Origin: Phaseolus vulgaris
Lineage: Eukaryota; Streptophyta; Magnoliopsida; Fabales; Fabaceae
Assembly (NCBI RefSeq): GCF_000499845.2
Contig: NC_023756.2
Span: 9,345,344 to 9,409,343 of the forward strand
Length of the DNA stretch: 64,000 nucleotides
Direction of reading: 5' to 3'
The notes under the pieces are model-generated. The model did not search any database. It had not been told where the DNA came from and worked only from the letters and a program-made list of their open reading frames with translations. Of the stretch, positions 9,762 through 21,267 are shown in pieces. Each line of letters begins with the position of its first letter. The stretch's first letter is position 1. Both the position numbers and the translations under genes were made by a program.

Positions 9762-10924
9762 CATATCCACAACTAAATGTAGGTCGAGGATATGTATAGA
9801 TTTGCATAAAGCTGAGTTTTGACTCCAAGATTTGGTTGTCGAATTTTGCTAAAGAAGGGAGATTTATCTCTAGAAATTATAAGTATATAACTAAGTATGA
9901 AAACTAAGTAAGCAGTGTGTGTGATTGATATATATTTATAAACATTTTTTAGTTTGGACTGAAAGATTATAAAAATATTTAAAATAAATAAGAAATACTA
10001 TTAATTATTAAATATTTATCATTTAATCAATTATTATTATATAAATATTCAAACTATACGATTACATCTAATTTAAATGAGTTATATTTTTTAATTTATT
10101 ATTGTATATCTTAGATATGGTCACAAAAAATAATAATGTTGTAACAGAACTTGATGAAATGTTTTTTCTAATCTTCTTAGTTTTTTAAACTATACGGTCT
10201 ATAAATTGATTATAGTGTAAAAAAATTCTAAATTAAAAGTTGTATAAAGAAGTGAATTTCAAATCTAACTCAACTTTATAAAACTCACTAATTTATATGG
10301 TGAAATTAATAACTATTTATATATTATAAGGGGGATTCCTAACAAATTCAATAAAATATATATAAATATTGAGGAACAGATACAACACTCACACATCGTC
10401 GTGTTTGTAGAGTGAGGAATTGTCAACTTCACTATGGAGGAGGTAGGGAAACAAGTGTAACGTAGGTACTTTTGGATGTATGCCAAACTCGCTTCTAGGG
10501 TTGGAGATGTCATTATGCGAGCAAGGACGTGTTTGCAGGAAAAAATGCCTCTAGTGTTGAGGATGTAATACTGAATAATACAACAAAAGTATATTAACAA
10601 TTGCATAGGACATCCACCGGTTTACAATAGCGTTTCTTGTTCAAAATTTCATTTTTTACAACAAATTACAAAAACATTCGCCGTTTCATCAATCTATTGA
10701 TATCATTTTGGACAATATTAACATATATATTTAAGGGAAAGAAAAGAAGAGGAAGTTTCCTCTATTTATCAAGATATTAACCATTTTGTACAACAACTCA
10801 TTCACATAGATTAAACCGGAAAAAAGAAAAAGAAAAAGAAAGGCTTCTAAAAAACTTGTCGTTTCACCTACAAGATTCAAGAGAAAAAGTTGTTTTTATC
10901 AGAAAAAACAAAGCGAGCCATTAT
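9762..10924. other. AT-rich intergenic DNA and 3' flank of the LBD gene
   Basis: No protein or RNA gene recognised. A minus-strand open frame at 10313-10606 has no domain signature. The last ~250 bp lie directly downstream of the minus-strand LBD stop codon and probably contain its 3' UTR; purine-rich strings and AATAAA-like motifs are present, but I cannot fix the polyadenylation site. Confidence 0.4.
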
Positions 10925-12294
10925 TCAAGCCGAGGACTCAAGCCCTAACTCCATCGAGTCACCGCTACTTTTCACTTCTATTCTTCTCTTCTTCATTGGA
11001 ACCATGTGATGAACACGTGAAACCGGTTCAAACCCAAGCCTCAATTCCAAACCAATTTCATTGCCACTTTCGTCGATTCGATCACTCATCTTTGTCTCAC
11101 CAAATAGGTTACCAGTTTCCACCGACACCACACTCTCACTCTCTTTGCTCTCTCCTTCCAAAATGGCCGCAGCTTCCGACAAGTGGCTCAGTCCCGACTC
11201 ATGACTTCTAGTCTGCTTCGTCTCCGGTTCAACCGGACCAAACCCGATTCCCTCCGAGCCTTTCGGTTTGATAACTACGTCGCCGCCGGTTCGCTTAACC
11301 CGGATTCGACTCTTCCCCTTCTGACTCCTGTTCGCTGAGTTCTCATCTTTCGACACGTGGCGAATGTCGTAGGCCTTCAGTGGCGGCGCCCGCCCATTAG
11401 CCGCCACCTCGGATGTGATTGGTGTGACGGACTCGCCTCTCAAAACGGCTTCCACGGCGGCTTGACAAAGCTGCCAGCTTCCCGACCATAACAAACCCAC
11501 CGACCCGTAAATCGGGTTCACAATTCGACCACATGCCTCGTACAACAAGGAACGAAAAATCGCTGCAGACAAAAAACAAACACCAAAACCAAAATCAATT
11601 ACACGTTTCAAAATGGAAAACGATGCTTTTGAAATACCTGCATGCAACATGATTTGTGGTTAAACTTTTTTTTTTCTTTAGCTCTTTAAAAGGAATTTCA
11701 ATTAAAATTTACTTTAATTCTGCTAAATATATATTAACTTTATCAAACGAGCCTTTATCGTGTTGTGTCTCCGAATTAACCCAAAAAAATAGAAAATCAA
11801 ATGAAAATTAAAGAAAAAGCGAAGTGTAAATTTAACCATTACTGACAAAATTTCCTTTCTTAAAAAGAAAAAAAAATCAAGAGACGAAGCTGTTGTGTTA
11901 AGACAACTGCATGTAAGGTTTTTCTTTACGTTTCTTAGATAAACTGTTTGGAAACTTCTATCAGCCGGATTTGGTGAAGAAACACTCTAATTCCCACAAA
12001 AAGTTTGTAGCAAAATTAGATTTGAGTTTTGCTCGAAAGAACTTAAACATGCAACAGAGGAAATTAAAGAATTGAAAAAGCGATTCCAAATTCCAAATTC
12101 GAACCTGGTCGAAGTTGTTGAGGGCCAGCGTTGATGAGATTCAAGAGACCAGCACGACCATAGAACTTAGCAAGAAAAACTGTGGCATTGGCCTGCGATT
12201 CTGGGTTCTTGATCCATTCCAAACACGGCCTTATGCTACAATCTTCACTGCATCCTTTTCGCAACACACGACAACCGTTACAACTCATTCGCAT
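10925..12294 (-). CDS. LOB-domain (class II) transcription factor, LBD40/41/42-like
   Basis: Two exons on the minus strand, 12294-12105 and 11562-10925. The 542-bp intron has a GT start (after CGACCAG) and a TGCAG end, and the frame closes exactly to give 275 residues. Residues 5-19 form the LOB zinc-finger-like C-block CX2CX6CX3C (C5, C8, C15, C19). Residues ~44-78 form the [14 protein letters not shown] block (GAS block). The incomplete leucine zipper and the [19 protein letters not shown] start are class II features. The C-terminal tail holds an EAR-like LELRL (residues 235-239) and a basic KKRR (254-257, probable nuclear signal), both as in LBD41-type proteins. The product should act in the nucleus, probably as a repressor. 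Arabidopsis LBD41 is a hypoxia-response gene; whether this copy shares that role is inference. No defects seen. Paralogue choice (40, 41 or 42) is open. Confidence 0.93.
11563..12104 (-). other. Intron of the LBD gene
   Basis: Splits the codon for residue 64 after its first base, at the position typical of LBD genes inside the GAS block. Donor GTTCGA (12104 downward), acceptor CTGCAG (ending 11563). It is T-rich on the coding strand near its 3' end and contains no inserted repeat that I recognise. Confidence 0.9.
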
Positions 12295-12423
12295 TTTCTC
12301 ACAACCCTAGTTTCTTTTTGATAAACCCCAATTGAAGTTTCCAAGAACAATTCAGGAGAAAAAAAGTGAGAGAAAATTGGAAAATATTTTGATTGGAATT
12401 GGAATGGTGAGAGAAAGAGGGAA

Positions 12424-12431
12424 CTTTATAG
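12424..12431 (-). promoter_or_regulatory. TATA box of the LBD gene
   Basis: CTATAAAG on the minus strand, about 130 bp upstream of the ATG at 12294. That leaves room for a ~100-nt 5' UTR, which is rich in A/G (GAGAAAAT, AAAAAGAAAC). Confidence 0.55.
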
Positions 12432-12670
12432 TGTTGGTGTTCCGGCGCTGCTGGGTTTCTCACATGTTGTGGGTTTCTAAAGAATTGTTTTTTCTTTTCT
12501 TTTATTATTATTATTTTTTGTTATCATTTATTATTTTTCCTAACATGACATAAGATGAAAATGGTTTTGAGGTTTTTATTTAATTTCCACATTGAAGGAG
12601 GTGGTGGAACTTCGGACCACTTTCTAGTTTGAAGCGAAGAGTAATGATTCTATTTTTTTTCCATTCATTT

Positions 12671-12780
12671 AGGGCGACCGCACCCACTCTCACCTCTCGC
12701 GCGTGCCCTACACATCCTGCCCACGTGGCTCACCTCAGTGGCGTGGAACATCAAGCGCATGCCACCCCATGATCATCCAT
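12671..12780. promoter_or_regulatory. GC-rich upstream block with G-box
   Basis: A conspicuously GC-rich ~110-bp patch lies 380-480 bp upstream of the LBD start codon. It contains a perfect G-box CACGTG at 12722-12727 and ACCTC/CGCGCG motifs. G-boxes bind bZIP/bHLH factors. It may belong to the distal LBD promoter. Confidence 0.35.
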
Positions 12781-13195
12781 ATTACACAAGATTTTTTCAT
12801 AAAAAAAATAGAATGTCTTTGTTTTCTTTTGAAAAAACCAAATATTTATTTATTATTTTAATTCTAACTTATATGTGACTAAGATTATAATTAACGGTGT
12901 TAATATCTCTACGAAAGAAATAATTATATTTTGTTATGAAAAAAAATCTTTGAAAACTTTTATAAATAATACTGCAAATATTATTATTGTATATGTTGTT
13001 TTTAACTTCTAACAAATTCGTAAAAGAATATAAAATAAATTCATGTAAAATTATAAGTCATTGATAAAAAAATATTTCTTGCAATATATCATGATTTTTT
13101 CTTTTATAATTAAATATAAATAGGTTTTATTAATCAAAGATTTAAATAAGTTTTAAAGCCAACTAAAATTAGTTAATTTCAATTCTTTAATGTAG

Positions 13196-13254
<59 letters not shown>

Positions 13255-15300
13255 TTTTACACAAGTATAATAGAAAGTGTAATAAAACTTGATTTTATAT
13301 TGTTTCACTAAATATTAGTTTAGTTCATTTTGTTTAAATTTTTTTAAAAGATTTTACTATTGATAATACGAATATTTTTATGATTAATTATTATTTATAT
13401 ACGTATACCCTTTCGATTATCTCTCTTATCTTTTTAGATTAAAAATATAAGTACATTTTAACATTGAGTTACTTCTAACTTTTATAAGTATTATCCTAGT
13501 GCAACTTAAATGTTTGTTAACTATATGTTGGTAAATCATCCTTTATTATGCTTAAACACTTAAATAAAATCATTAATCTTCAAAATTTAATATTATTTAT
13601 TATTATTAAAACACTTGAGATTAATGTGTCATATTAATACTGTACTAAATAGTTAAGACTAGAAGGTGAAAAGTAGAGTTTTTAAGTGAAACAAGTTTAA
13701 AATGAATTAATACAATAATATACATATTTTCCTTATTTGTCTTTAATCTTTGAAACTAACTTTGAATTATAGTTCTTCTATTTGTGAAAAACATAATATT
13801 GAAACACTATTTTGTTTAATAGTCAAACTTTGTGTTTAATACTTTTATTGAAATTACAAAAAGATTTTTAAAATCCTTCAAAAAAAAAAATCTCATTCTT
13901 TATGTTTTCTCTTATTTTACATTAATTCTATTAGTTTCATGTGTATATATTGTAAAATCCTACCTATACACATTCTTAATATTATCAATGATATTGACAT
14001 CCATTTGAGTCCCTTTTACCATAATGTTGTCGAAGGAAATCCCCATGATATATCAAAACAACTTCAAATTACATATGAATTCTCAATTATACTTCTAACA
14101 TGAACCATGTTTAGAAAAAGGTATGGAAACTCAATGTCCTATAGATATATGTTTTAACCCCTTGTCCACCTTACTACAAAGGATTAGGAACTTAAAAAAT
14201 AAGTCAAATTGCAGCTAAAATCAAAGTAAAATCGGTGCACTATAGTTCCAAACAAGGATCAATAAAAAAAAAGCCAAAATGTGGTCTATCCCACTTGGTT
14301 TGAAACTTTTATTCTACACACTCTCCTACTCTAGTTTTTGTCCATAATGAGGTTTCTCCTAGGGTTGGCCATCCAAGTGAGGCCTAAAAAGGGTCCCAAT
14401 TGAGGCTCGTACGTGTCTCTACAAAAGTTCCCCAAAATGAAATAAGAAATTAATTACTCCTATACATTATCTACAAAATATATAAAACTAGAAAAAATGA
14501 AAAGAAGTCCTAATATTCTACACTCCAAAGGAGGAAAGTCTTTTTCTTAGATCTTCTTCTTCAATCTTCCTAGTCATGAACCTTGTCGAAGACCCAATGT
14601 GAACTATTTCACATGGTCCTTCGTCATATAAGCTAACACATATTACACAACATATATATTTATTCTACGTAGCTGTGAATGTTTGTTGCTTTTATATGCT
14701 AAGAATACATGTTTAAGAACAAGTCACATCAATGATCCTTAGATAAGGAGTTAATTTTTTATTTTTTTTAAATCCCTAACACTAGCATTGTTACTTGTGG
14801 AAAGACTATATATGTTTCATACAACTCTACGCTTTAAGCAAAATGAAGCAAAGACACATTGTTCAAGAAGAGATAAGTACATTTAGATATCGGGATATTA
14901 TGTAAAGAAGAAAAGAACAATTCATGTTGCAATGGATTACATTTAATGCATCCTTCACAGTCAAACTCATCCGATGCAATGACAACATTCAAGTGCGTTG
15001 AAACTAAATGGCCACAAATAATTTTGCAATGGCTACATTCTTCAGTGTCTACACAAAGTCATTCCTCAAAAAGAAGAATAAGCTTGATAAAGTAGCATAG
15101 CGCTGAAACTTTTTCAAAATTCTTCATGCCTCCAAAAACCTTCATAGAGAAAAATGTGAGTGTTATCGTAACAAACCAAAATAAGGCTCAAACCTCATAT
15201 ATGTTGAAAGATGTTATTCCTCTCTAGAGGGTGACCTAATGATCAGTTTTACCACTAATAAGATGTTTACCTTTCTTAACTAGGAGTGGTACAATTTAAA
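12781..15300. other. AT-rich intergenic DNA
   Basis: No gene recognised. Contains the (TA)n tract at 13198-13251. A less AT-rich zone at 14180-14640 ('ggtctatcccacttggtttgaaac', 'gaccttgtcgaagacccaatgtgaac') may be an old LTR scrap. I cannot assign it to a family. Confidence 0.35.
13198..13251. repeat. (TA)n microsatellite
   Basis: An uninterrupted run of about 26 TA dinucleotides. Confidence 0.95.
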
Positions 15301-15308
15301 GAATACTC

Positions 15309-15512
15309 GATTTTAGCCAAAGAGTGGTTGGTTCCAAAGAATACTCATAGGATTTGGTAGGAATGACTACGTTCCCAAACAATACTAAAGGACTTATTCA
15401 GGATTGACTATGTTGCCAAAAATATACTTAAGGGATTAGCCAAAAGTGACTATGTTCCTAAATAATACTCAATGGGTTATCCAAAAGTGACTACGAGCCC
15501 AAAGAGTACTCA
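15309..15512 (+). repeat. Degenerate 42-bp minisatellite, five units
   Basis: Units start at about 15309, 15351, 15391, 15433 and 15475, with a core like GGATTAGCCAAAAGTGACTA followed by 'tgttccTAAATAATACTCAAT'-type sequence. The period of 40-42 bp equals 14 codons and some units are open in one frame, but stops occur in others, so coding is not supported. Confidence 0.7.
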
Positions 15513-15938
15513 CATTGTACTTCACAACATTAGTCTGTTTAGTGGAATTCAATTTGTTGATTGAGAACTAGATGTAGTCTATTGAGTCAAACAACCAATC
15601 TAAAATTTTTGTGCATTTCTCTTCCACTTTATCTTCCATGTTATTATAGTCTATACAAATTTAAGAGGGAGAGTCATTGTAAAAACGGTTACAAGTACGG
15701 TCATACTCCCATACCACGTACGATCATACCAATCAACTACACATACAAGTAAGGATAAACTAATTTAATTTAAAACATTATACATATGATACATATATAA
15801 CATATACACATATATAACTCATCAAGAAGGCATAAGGCAAGTTACACCAATACATTATTCCAGAATGAACTTATTCCTCACAACATCTCCAATGAACAAT
15901 ATATATTGAAATATTGTCACAAAATATGAGAATTCTTA
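15513..15938. other. Unassigned AT-rich DNA
   Basis: No gene or family recognised. It ends at the target-site duplication of the MITE. Confidence 0.3.
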
Positions 15939-16191
15939 CACTACAAAAAAATCATTAATTAAAGACTAATGTTAGAGACAAAAAAAATAACTCGTTACTA
16001 TATTAACTAAATTAGATAATATTTTAGAGACTAAAAAATTATCGGTATCTAAAATAGTATCTATTATTAATAAATTCTTTCTAAATTGGTATCTAATTAA
16101 TTACCAAAATTTTAACTACAAAAAATTGTGAAGTACATTAAAATTAATTTTTATCTAAAATTAATTTCTATTTAATGATTTTCTTATAGTG
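15939..16191 (+). mobile_element. Short CACTA-ended MITE
   Basis: A 253-bp element starting CACTACAAAAAAATCATTAA and ending ATGATTTTCTTATAGTG, which is its imperfect inverted repeat. It is flanked by the trinucleotide TTA on both sides (15936-15938 and 16192-16194), as expected for the 3-bp duplication of CACTA transposons. Non-coding, so it depends on a transposase from another element. Its body shares motifs (ACTAAATTAG, TTAGAGACTA) with the elements at 17241, 48446 and 50638. Confidence 0.85.
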
Positions 16192-16194
16192 TTA

Positions 16195-17237
16195 ATTCAA
16201 ATTCAAAAATCTTCTTAACTTTTCACCATCATAATTCTTAAATATTTACTAATTTTAAAGACATAAAATATCATAAACTTTTTTTTTCTTTTATTATTAG
16301 CAAAAATACATACGCTTTCGTACATGTATATTCATATTTTTGTTGCATTAAAAAATATATAATTTTATTATTTTTATGATTAATTAGTTTAAAAAATAGA
16401 AAAATAATACAGTTTAAAATGTGTATATACATATAATTTTATAAAAAATAGTTTTAAAATAAAATAAAAAAACTATTTTAATCAATTTAATATTTTAATC
16501 ATTTTAAAATAAAAAGAAGCTATTTTAATCATTTTAAAATAAAAAGAAGCTATTCAATTATTTAAATTGTTAAATAAATAAATAAATGATTTTTTGTTTA
16601 TTAAAGAGTAAAATTGTTGAATTAAAAATTTGGCACGTACGTTATCAAATACTGTATCCTCTTTGTATGATGATATAAATAATATTACATAATAACAAAA
16701 ATAATATTAAAGAAATAAATAAAGTTACTAATAATAAATAAAATAATCTTACTTTATCTATTTTTTACCATTTTATATCTCGTTTATGTAATCTAAATTT
16801 TCACTTATTTAAATTCTCTTTTTTACCTTTTTACTTTCTGTCTCCGCGTCTAAATAAAGCCTACGGTCACTTATTTTATCCCATTTTGATATATTTTAAG
16901 AACTACTAACTTTTTAATTTTATTTTTACCGTCTTCTCTAAGCTTCAATTCAATAAAAAATTAAAGATGAATTTAATATTAGTCAAATAATAATAACATA
17001 TTTATAAATAACCGCAAAATATATTTGTTATCCGATGTTCTATTCACAATTTTCTTTGATTTTTAACAAATAAAAAATATTTTTTTTAAAGGATTTAAAT
17101 TCACTTTTGATTTCTAAAATTTTACAAACATGTAATCTTGATGCTCTAAATTTTAATTTTTTAAAATTAAACAGTTTTGATTTTCTCAAATTATTTAAGA
17201 AAAATGTCTCATAATAATAACACCAATTCTTTATTTA
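16195..17237. other. AT-rich intergenic DNA
   Basis: No gene seen. A short direct repeat 'TTTTAATCATTTTAAAATAAAAAGAAGCTAT' type segment (units near 16494 and 16526) is present, plus simple AT sequence. Confidence 0.4.
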
Positions 17238-17240
17238 TAT

Positions 17241-17601
17241 CACTTAAAAAAATCAGAAAATAGAAACCAAATAATTGTTACAATAGTAACCAAATTAGAC
17301 ATCATTTTAGAAACTAAAAAAAATTAGTTTCTAAATTAGTTTATATGATAGTTAAATAGTTTCTAAATTGATATCTAATTAGCAACCAAGGTTTTAACTA
17401 CCAATTATTTAGTTTCTAAATTTGGTAGAAAAACATTGATTGTTAATTTGATATCAATTTAAAAATTATTTAACAATTATAGAAACTAATTTAAAAACCA
17501 ATTTTTTTTTAATTTTTAAAATGGTCTCTAATTTAGTTACTATTGCAACTAATTATTTTTTATCTAAAAAATACTTTTTATTTCATGATTTTCTTGTAGT
17601 G
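17241..17601 (+). mobile_element. CACTA-ended MITE, second copy
   Basis: A 361-bp element starting CACTTAAAAAAATC and ending GATTTTCTTGTAGTG, with flanking TAT trinucleotides (17238-17240 and 17602-17604). The interior is built of internally inverted-repeat-like segments (TTAGTTTCTAAA / TTTAGAAACTAA), so much of it could fold back on itself. Non-coding. Confidence 0.8.
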
Positions 17602-17945
17602 TATAAAATATTAATAAGATATTTAACTATGAAATTTAATATATGTAGTCCCAAGTAATATGTTAATATTTTTTACTAACTTCAATTATTGATAAAATAA
17701 TTTTTTTAGTCTGATACAATCTTATCATCACTTAATTAAAAATTATCAAATAAAGTGAAGTTGTGTTAAAGTGTTTTATTAATTAAATTTTAACTAAAAT
17801 TGTGTTTAGTCGATTTATTTATTTTAATAACTTTTTAAAAAATATTTATGTTAATAAATAAAAAATAAAACTGTATCATATTAATAAAAAATCTGAAAAA
17901 AAACAACCTTGTACTTATAGAGATACAATTTTGTAAAAATAAAGA
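17602..17945. other. AT-rich intergenic DNA
   Basis: Nothing recognised. Confidence 0.4.
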
Positions 17946-18455
17946 TTTAACAGTGTTGGAAGAGGAAGTGAATTTAGAGTTTACGAAGGACATGAGTAGC
18001 AGTACCGTAATACATACGGAATCTCTCCTTAGATGTCCAAAGTACAGTTTGTTTGTTTGCGTGTGCGAAAGGCGCAGTGACAGAGAAACAGACACCGGGG
18101 CGCGTAGATTAAGGAATCAACCTGCCACGGAAACACAAAGAAACGGAAGAGCGAACGGTAAAATCTCATGGTGTCAGGTTATGCATGCAAAAGGCTACAA
18201 ATTTTGAGGACCCAAATTGAAGCGCGTGGCGTGCACGCAGAGAGAACCAGTGCGGTCGAATCGCCACATATTGGGGGTAAAGGGTCCACTCTGCACTGGT
18301 TTTTGAACGTTAAAAAAAAAGCTCCTGGTTTTCGGGAGCCAAAACCGGTTTCTCATAAAACCGGAACCGGTTTCCGGGTTTGGGCTTGGGACTGTGGGCG
18401 CATAACAGTGAAGAGACACCAACCCAATGAGCCAATGGTTTTGCTCTAATAATCT
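17946..18455. other. GC-richer island without a recognised gene
   Basis: The base composition rises sharply against very AT-rich flanks. The segment contains ACCGGTTT three times within 18340-18380, a TGCATGCA RY-like motif near 18182, and CpG-containing strings (GGGGCGCGTAG, GCGTGGCGTGCACGC). Open frames on both strands overlap but show no domain or splice pattern that I recognise. It could be an orphan promoter, a first non-coding exon of a gene outside the recognised set, or a fragment of a TE promoter. Confidence 0.35.
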
Positions 18456-19551
18456 ACTACTACACAAGAAACTGTTTATATTTATATTTAGTATAAAGTA
18501 AGAAGAAACCGTTATAACAACTATAAAGAGGTGATTAAGATGAGTTTACGTTTTATTAGGTGAATAAAAAAAAGTGCAAATAAAATTTAAATTACTTGAT
18601 TAATAATAATAATAATTTATTTTCTACTTAGGGTTAGTGTGAATAACAATAAGTTTATCAACTTCTTAAATAATTTAAATGAAATAATTTCACTAGACAT
18701 ACCACTTTTTTTAAATAACAGAGAGAATAATTAATTTGATAATATAAGAAATAATTCCGTTAATTTAAATTTTGTAAATGACTAATTTTATAATATTTTA
18801 TAGAATAATGTTTTATATGGTAGATAGTTCCATACAATTTAAGAATCAATATTAATGATAATTTAAACATTTTTTTTTTCTTTTTCAATCTTCAGTAACT
18901 TTAAAGATAAAATATTGATAAAAGTCGAAATTATAAAAAGATTAATACTTTAAAAATTGGTATTAATAATATCATCTTTAACAGACTTAAGATTTAAAAT
19001 AATATACTATAATTATAATAATAAAAATAACAAAAAGAATGAATTAAGTCAATATTCATATTTATCACTTAAATATTTTTTTTACCTTTTACAAAACTGG
19101 AAGCTTTTTCTAATTTCTGTTTCTTCTACCTCTGTCTTTTCCATTTTGTTCCAAACTACCAAATTTAGTGTAATGGTTTTATTACATTCCTCTGTATTTC
19201 ATGTTAAATCAAATTTAAAGCATTTTTTTGGGGTGGTGTGTTGGTAAAACATTTTCATTTTCATTGAATGGAAAAGCAGCAATTTATTGCTCTCATGTTC
19301 ACTGCCTTGAAAAGTGAAAAATCACTTAAGAAAGTATATCAAACATGCATTATATAGATTAAGAAAATAATAACTTCAAGATAGCAAATACTATTTTAAG
19401 AGGTTTTATTTGTTTTAAAGATAAAGAAAAGTAACTTAACAATAGAGTTGTATGATTGAAACTGATCTGACTCAGTTTTATTTTTTTTATTTTTTTATTT
19501 ATTTTGGGTGTTTAAAAGAATTTAGTTTTTTCCCTTAACTACTATTCTTGC
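18456..19551. other. AT-rich intergenic DNA
   Basis: No gene recognised. Simple repeats (TAA)n near 18600. Confidence 0.4.
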
Positions 19552-20057
19552 TGTTTATCTGTTTGCCTTGACTCTAGCGACAAGTTATAACTCCATCTGT
19601 CTCTGTTGGAATTTGATCTTTCCTTTATTGTGTTGGAATGCGGTTCCGTTGAAACAGAGGGGACCCTACCTGTTGATTGCACTCTGACGATCAAGTCAGT
19701 ACAAGGTTTATAAGAATCAAGAAATAACAAGTTTCAGTCTTAGAAACAACATACCTTAACCTGGGGTCTCAAGCCCCTTTTATAACTTACCTCTTGTAAC
19801 AACATTTTTTTATCTTTTGGTACTGCAACATAACAAAATCTTTCCTCAAGGGAGTGCATAAAATAATAACAGAATAACCACCAAGGTACCAACTCATGTA
19901 CCAGCATCAGGGGTCCAGTCTGTTTACGTAGGCACCCTCAACATGGTGCCACGCTCCTTTACATCATACATGCAACCTAACCTTTACGTGCCCTAACACA
20001 CATGGGCTTAGGTTTTCAAAGAGAGCATTTTACTTGAACTAGACCCTATGCACACTA
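19552..20057 (-). mobile_element. Gypsy LTR, part 1, split by a copia insertion
   Basis: The segment aligns in blocks with the solo LTR at 47571-48299: 'ccgttgaaacagaggggaccctacctgttgattgcact', 'gatcaagtcagtac', 'cttagaaacaacatacctt' and 'tatgcctta'-like motifs. Orientation is minus, since the TATA-like element and U5 read on the reverse strand. It is interrupted after CACTA (20053-20057) by the copia element and resumes at 24672. The left end (TGTTTATCTG at 19552) is a best guess, with no clear target duplication. Confidence 0.65.
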
Positions 20058-21207
20058 TGTTGAACCAAGTGGTGTTCAAACTTTGAAGAATCCAAACCCT
20101 TTGAAGGATGTTGAAGCCTTGGCTGTGCTTGGTGTTGCTGTGCTGGTTTAGTATAGTTCTGGGGTAGTTTGAGTATTGTAATCCACCCCTTGATCGAATC
20201 TAAAGCAAAAGCATCTCAATCTTTGTGAAAGTAAAATGTTTTCAAACTAAGTTAAAACAACCGATTGTTTTGTCGAAACAACCGATTGTTTATACTTAGA
20301 TGTTTTGAGAAAAAGATTGAAAACTGTTTTTCAAATGGTTGACCTGTTAAGAACCAAAACAACCGATTGATTCGAAGAAACAACCGATTGTTTGTTTTCG
20401 GACCATAACAGAAAAACTGTTTTATCTTTGACTGAGCTTTAAATGATTTAACTGCTTACGTTCCAGTCATTAAATGCTTTGACCAATCTTTTAATGCAAT
20501 TTAAGAGTTTGTTAAGATTTGATAACAAACTATATCTTTGAATAAATTCAGAAAAACAATATAGAGTAACAATTTGAATCTATTTTTAAGAAAAGAGTTT
20601 TTGAGTTTTTCAAAGAGCTGGGATTGCTAAAAGTTTGTGATTGATCAAAGTTTGTGGAATAAGATTCTGCTTGTATTGATTTCAGATTATCTTCTGTAAC
20701 AAGTGTAATCCTTGTACTCTATGAAACAAGTTTTGTTTCTGTGTTTGCTGAGATTGGTTGTGTGTTCTTGAGGGGATCAAGATCAACAATCTTGGTGTTG
20801 GTGTGTTGGCCAAGAAGAGTGTGTTTCTTGAGGTGTTCAAGGTCATTCTCTTGGTTGTTGTGTAAGTGATCTAGTTGTGATTGCTTAGTGGATTTCCTCA
20901 GGGTTTCTGAGAAGACTGGATGTAACTCTGGATTTGGAGTGAACCAGTATAAACATTTGTGTGCAATCTCTCTATCCTTAACTCTTTAAATTCAGTTTTA
21001 TTTGTTGTTTGCTGGTATAAACAACCGATTGTTTCTGTGAAACAACCGATTGTTTTTCTGGTTGTGCTGTTTTTGTTTGCTGTTTTTGGTAAATTGAATT
21101 TCTTATCAATAGTTTCCTGAGATAAATTCATTATCGTTTTAAAAGTTTACGAAAATCCTCTTTAAACAATTCACCCCCCCTCTAGTTTAAAGCCATCCAT
21201 TCTAACA
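20058..21207 (+). repeat. 5' LTR of the Sirevirus-type element
   Basis: 1150 bp, TG...CA ends. Pairs of the near-palindromic motif ACAACCGATTGTTT occur near 20268-20293, 20360-20393 and 21021-21056. The 3' end carries the C-run TTCACCCCCCC. Confidence 0.88.
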
Positions 21208-21209
21208 AT

Positions 21210-21222
21210 TGGCATCAAGAGC
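21210..21222 (+). promoter_or_regulatory. Primer binding site, initiator tRNA-Met type
   Basis: TGGCATCAAGAGC lies two bases after the LTR end. It is close to the TGGTATCAGAGC complement of the initiator tRNA-Met used by copia elements. Confidence 0.75.
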
Positions 21223-21267
21223 TTGGTTCTTGAAAGTTATGCAAGTTGATCCTAAAAACCTTTTTTA

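Noticed and set aside
10313..10606. 97-codon minus-strand frame downstream of the LBD gene
   Set aside because: No domain and no plausible start context; AT-rich DNA.
10996..11211. Plus-strand frame inside the LBD gene
   Set aside because: Antisense shadow of LBD exon 2.
12332..12553. 73-codon plus-strand frame upstream of the LBD gene
   Set aside because: Overlaps the LBD promoter and TATA box and has a low-complexity end.
13198..13251. Centromeric or satellite signal
   Set aside because: Simple (TA)n microsatellite only; no longer satellite unit present.
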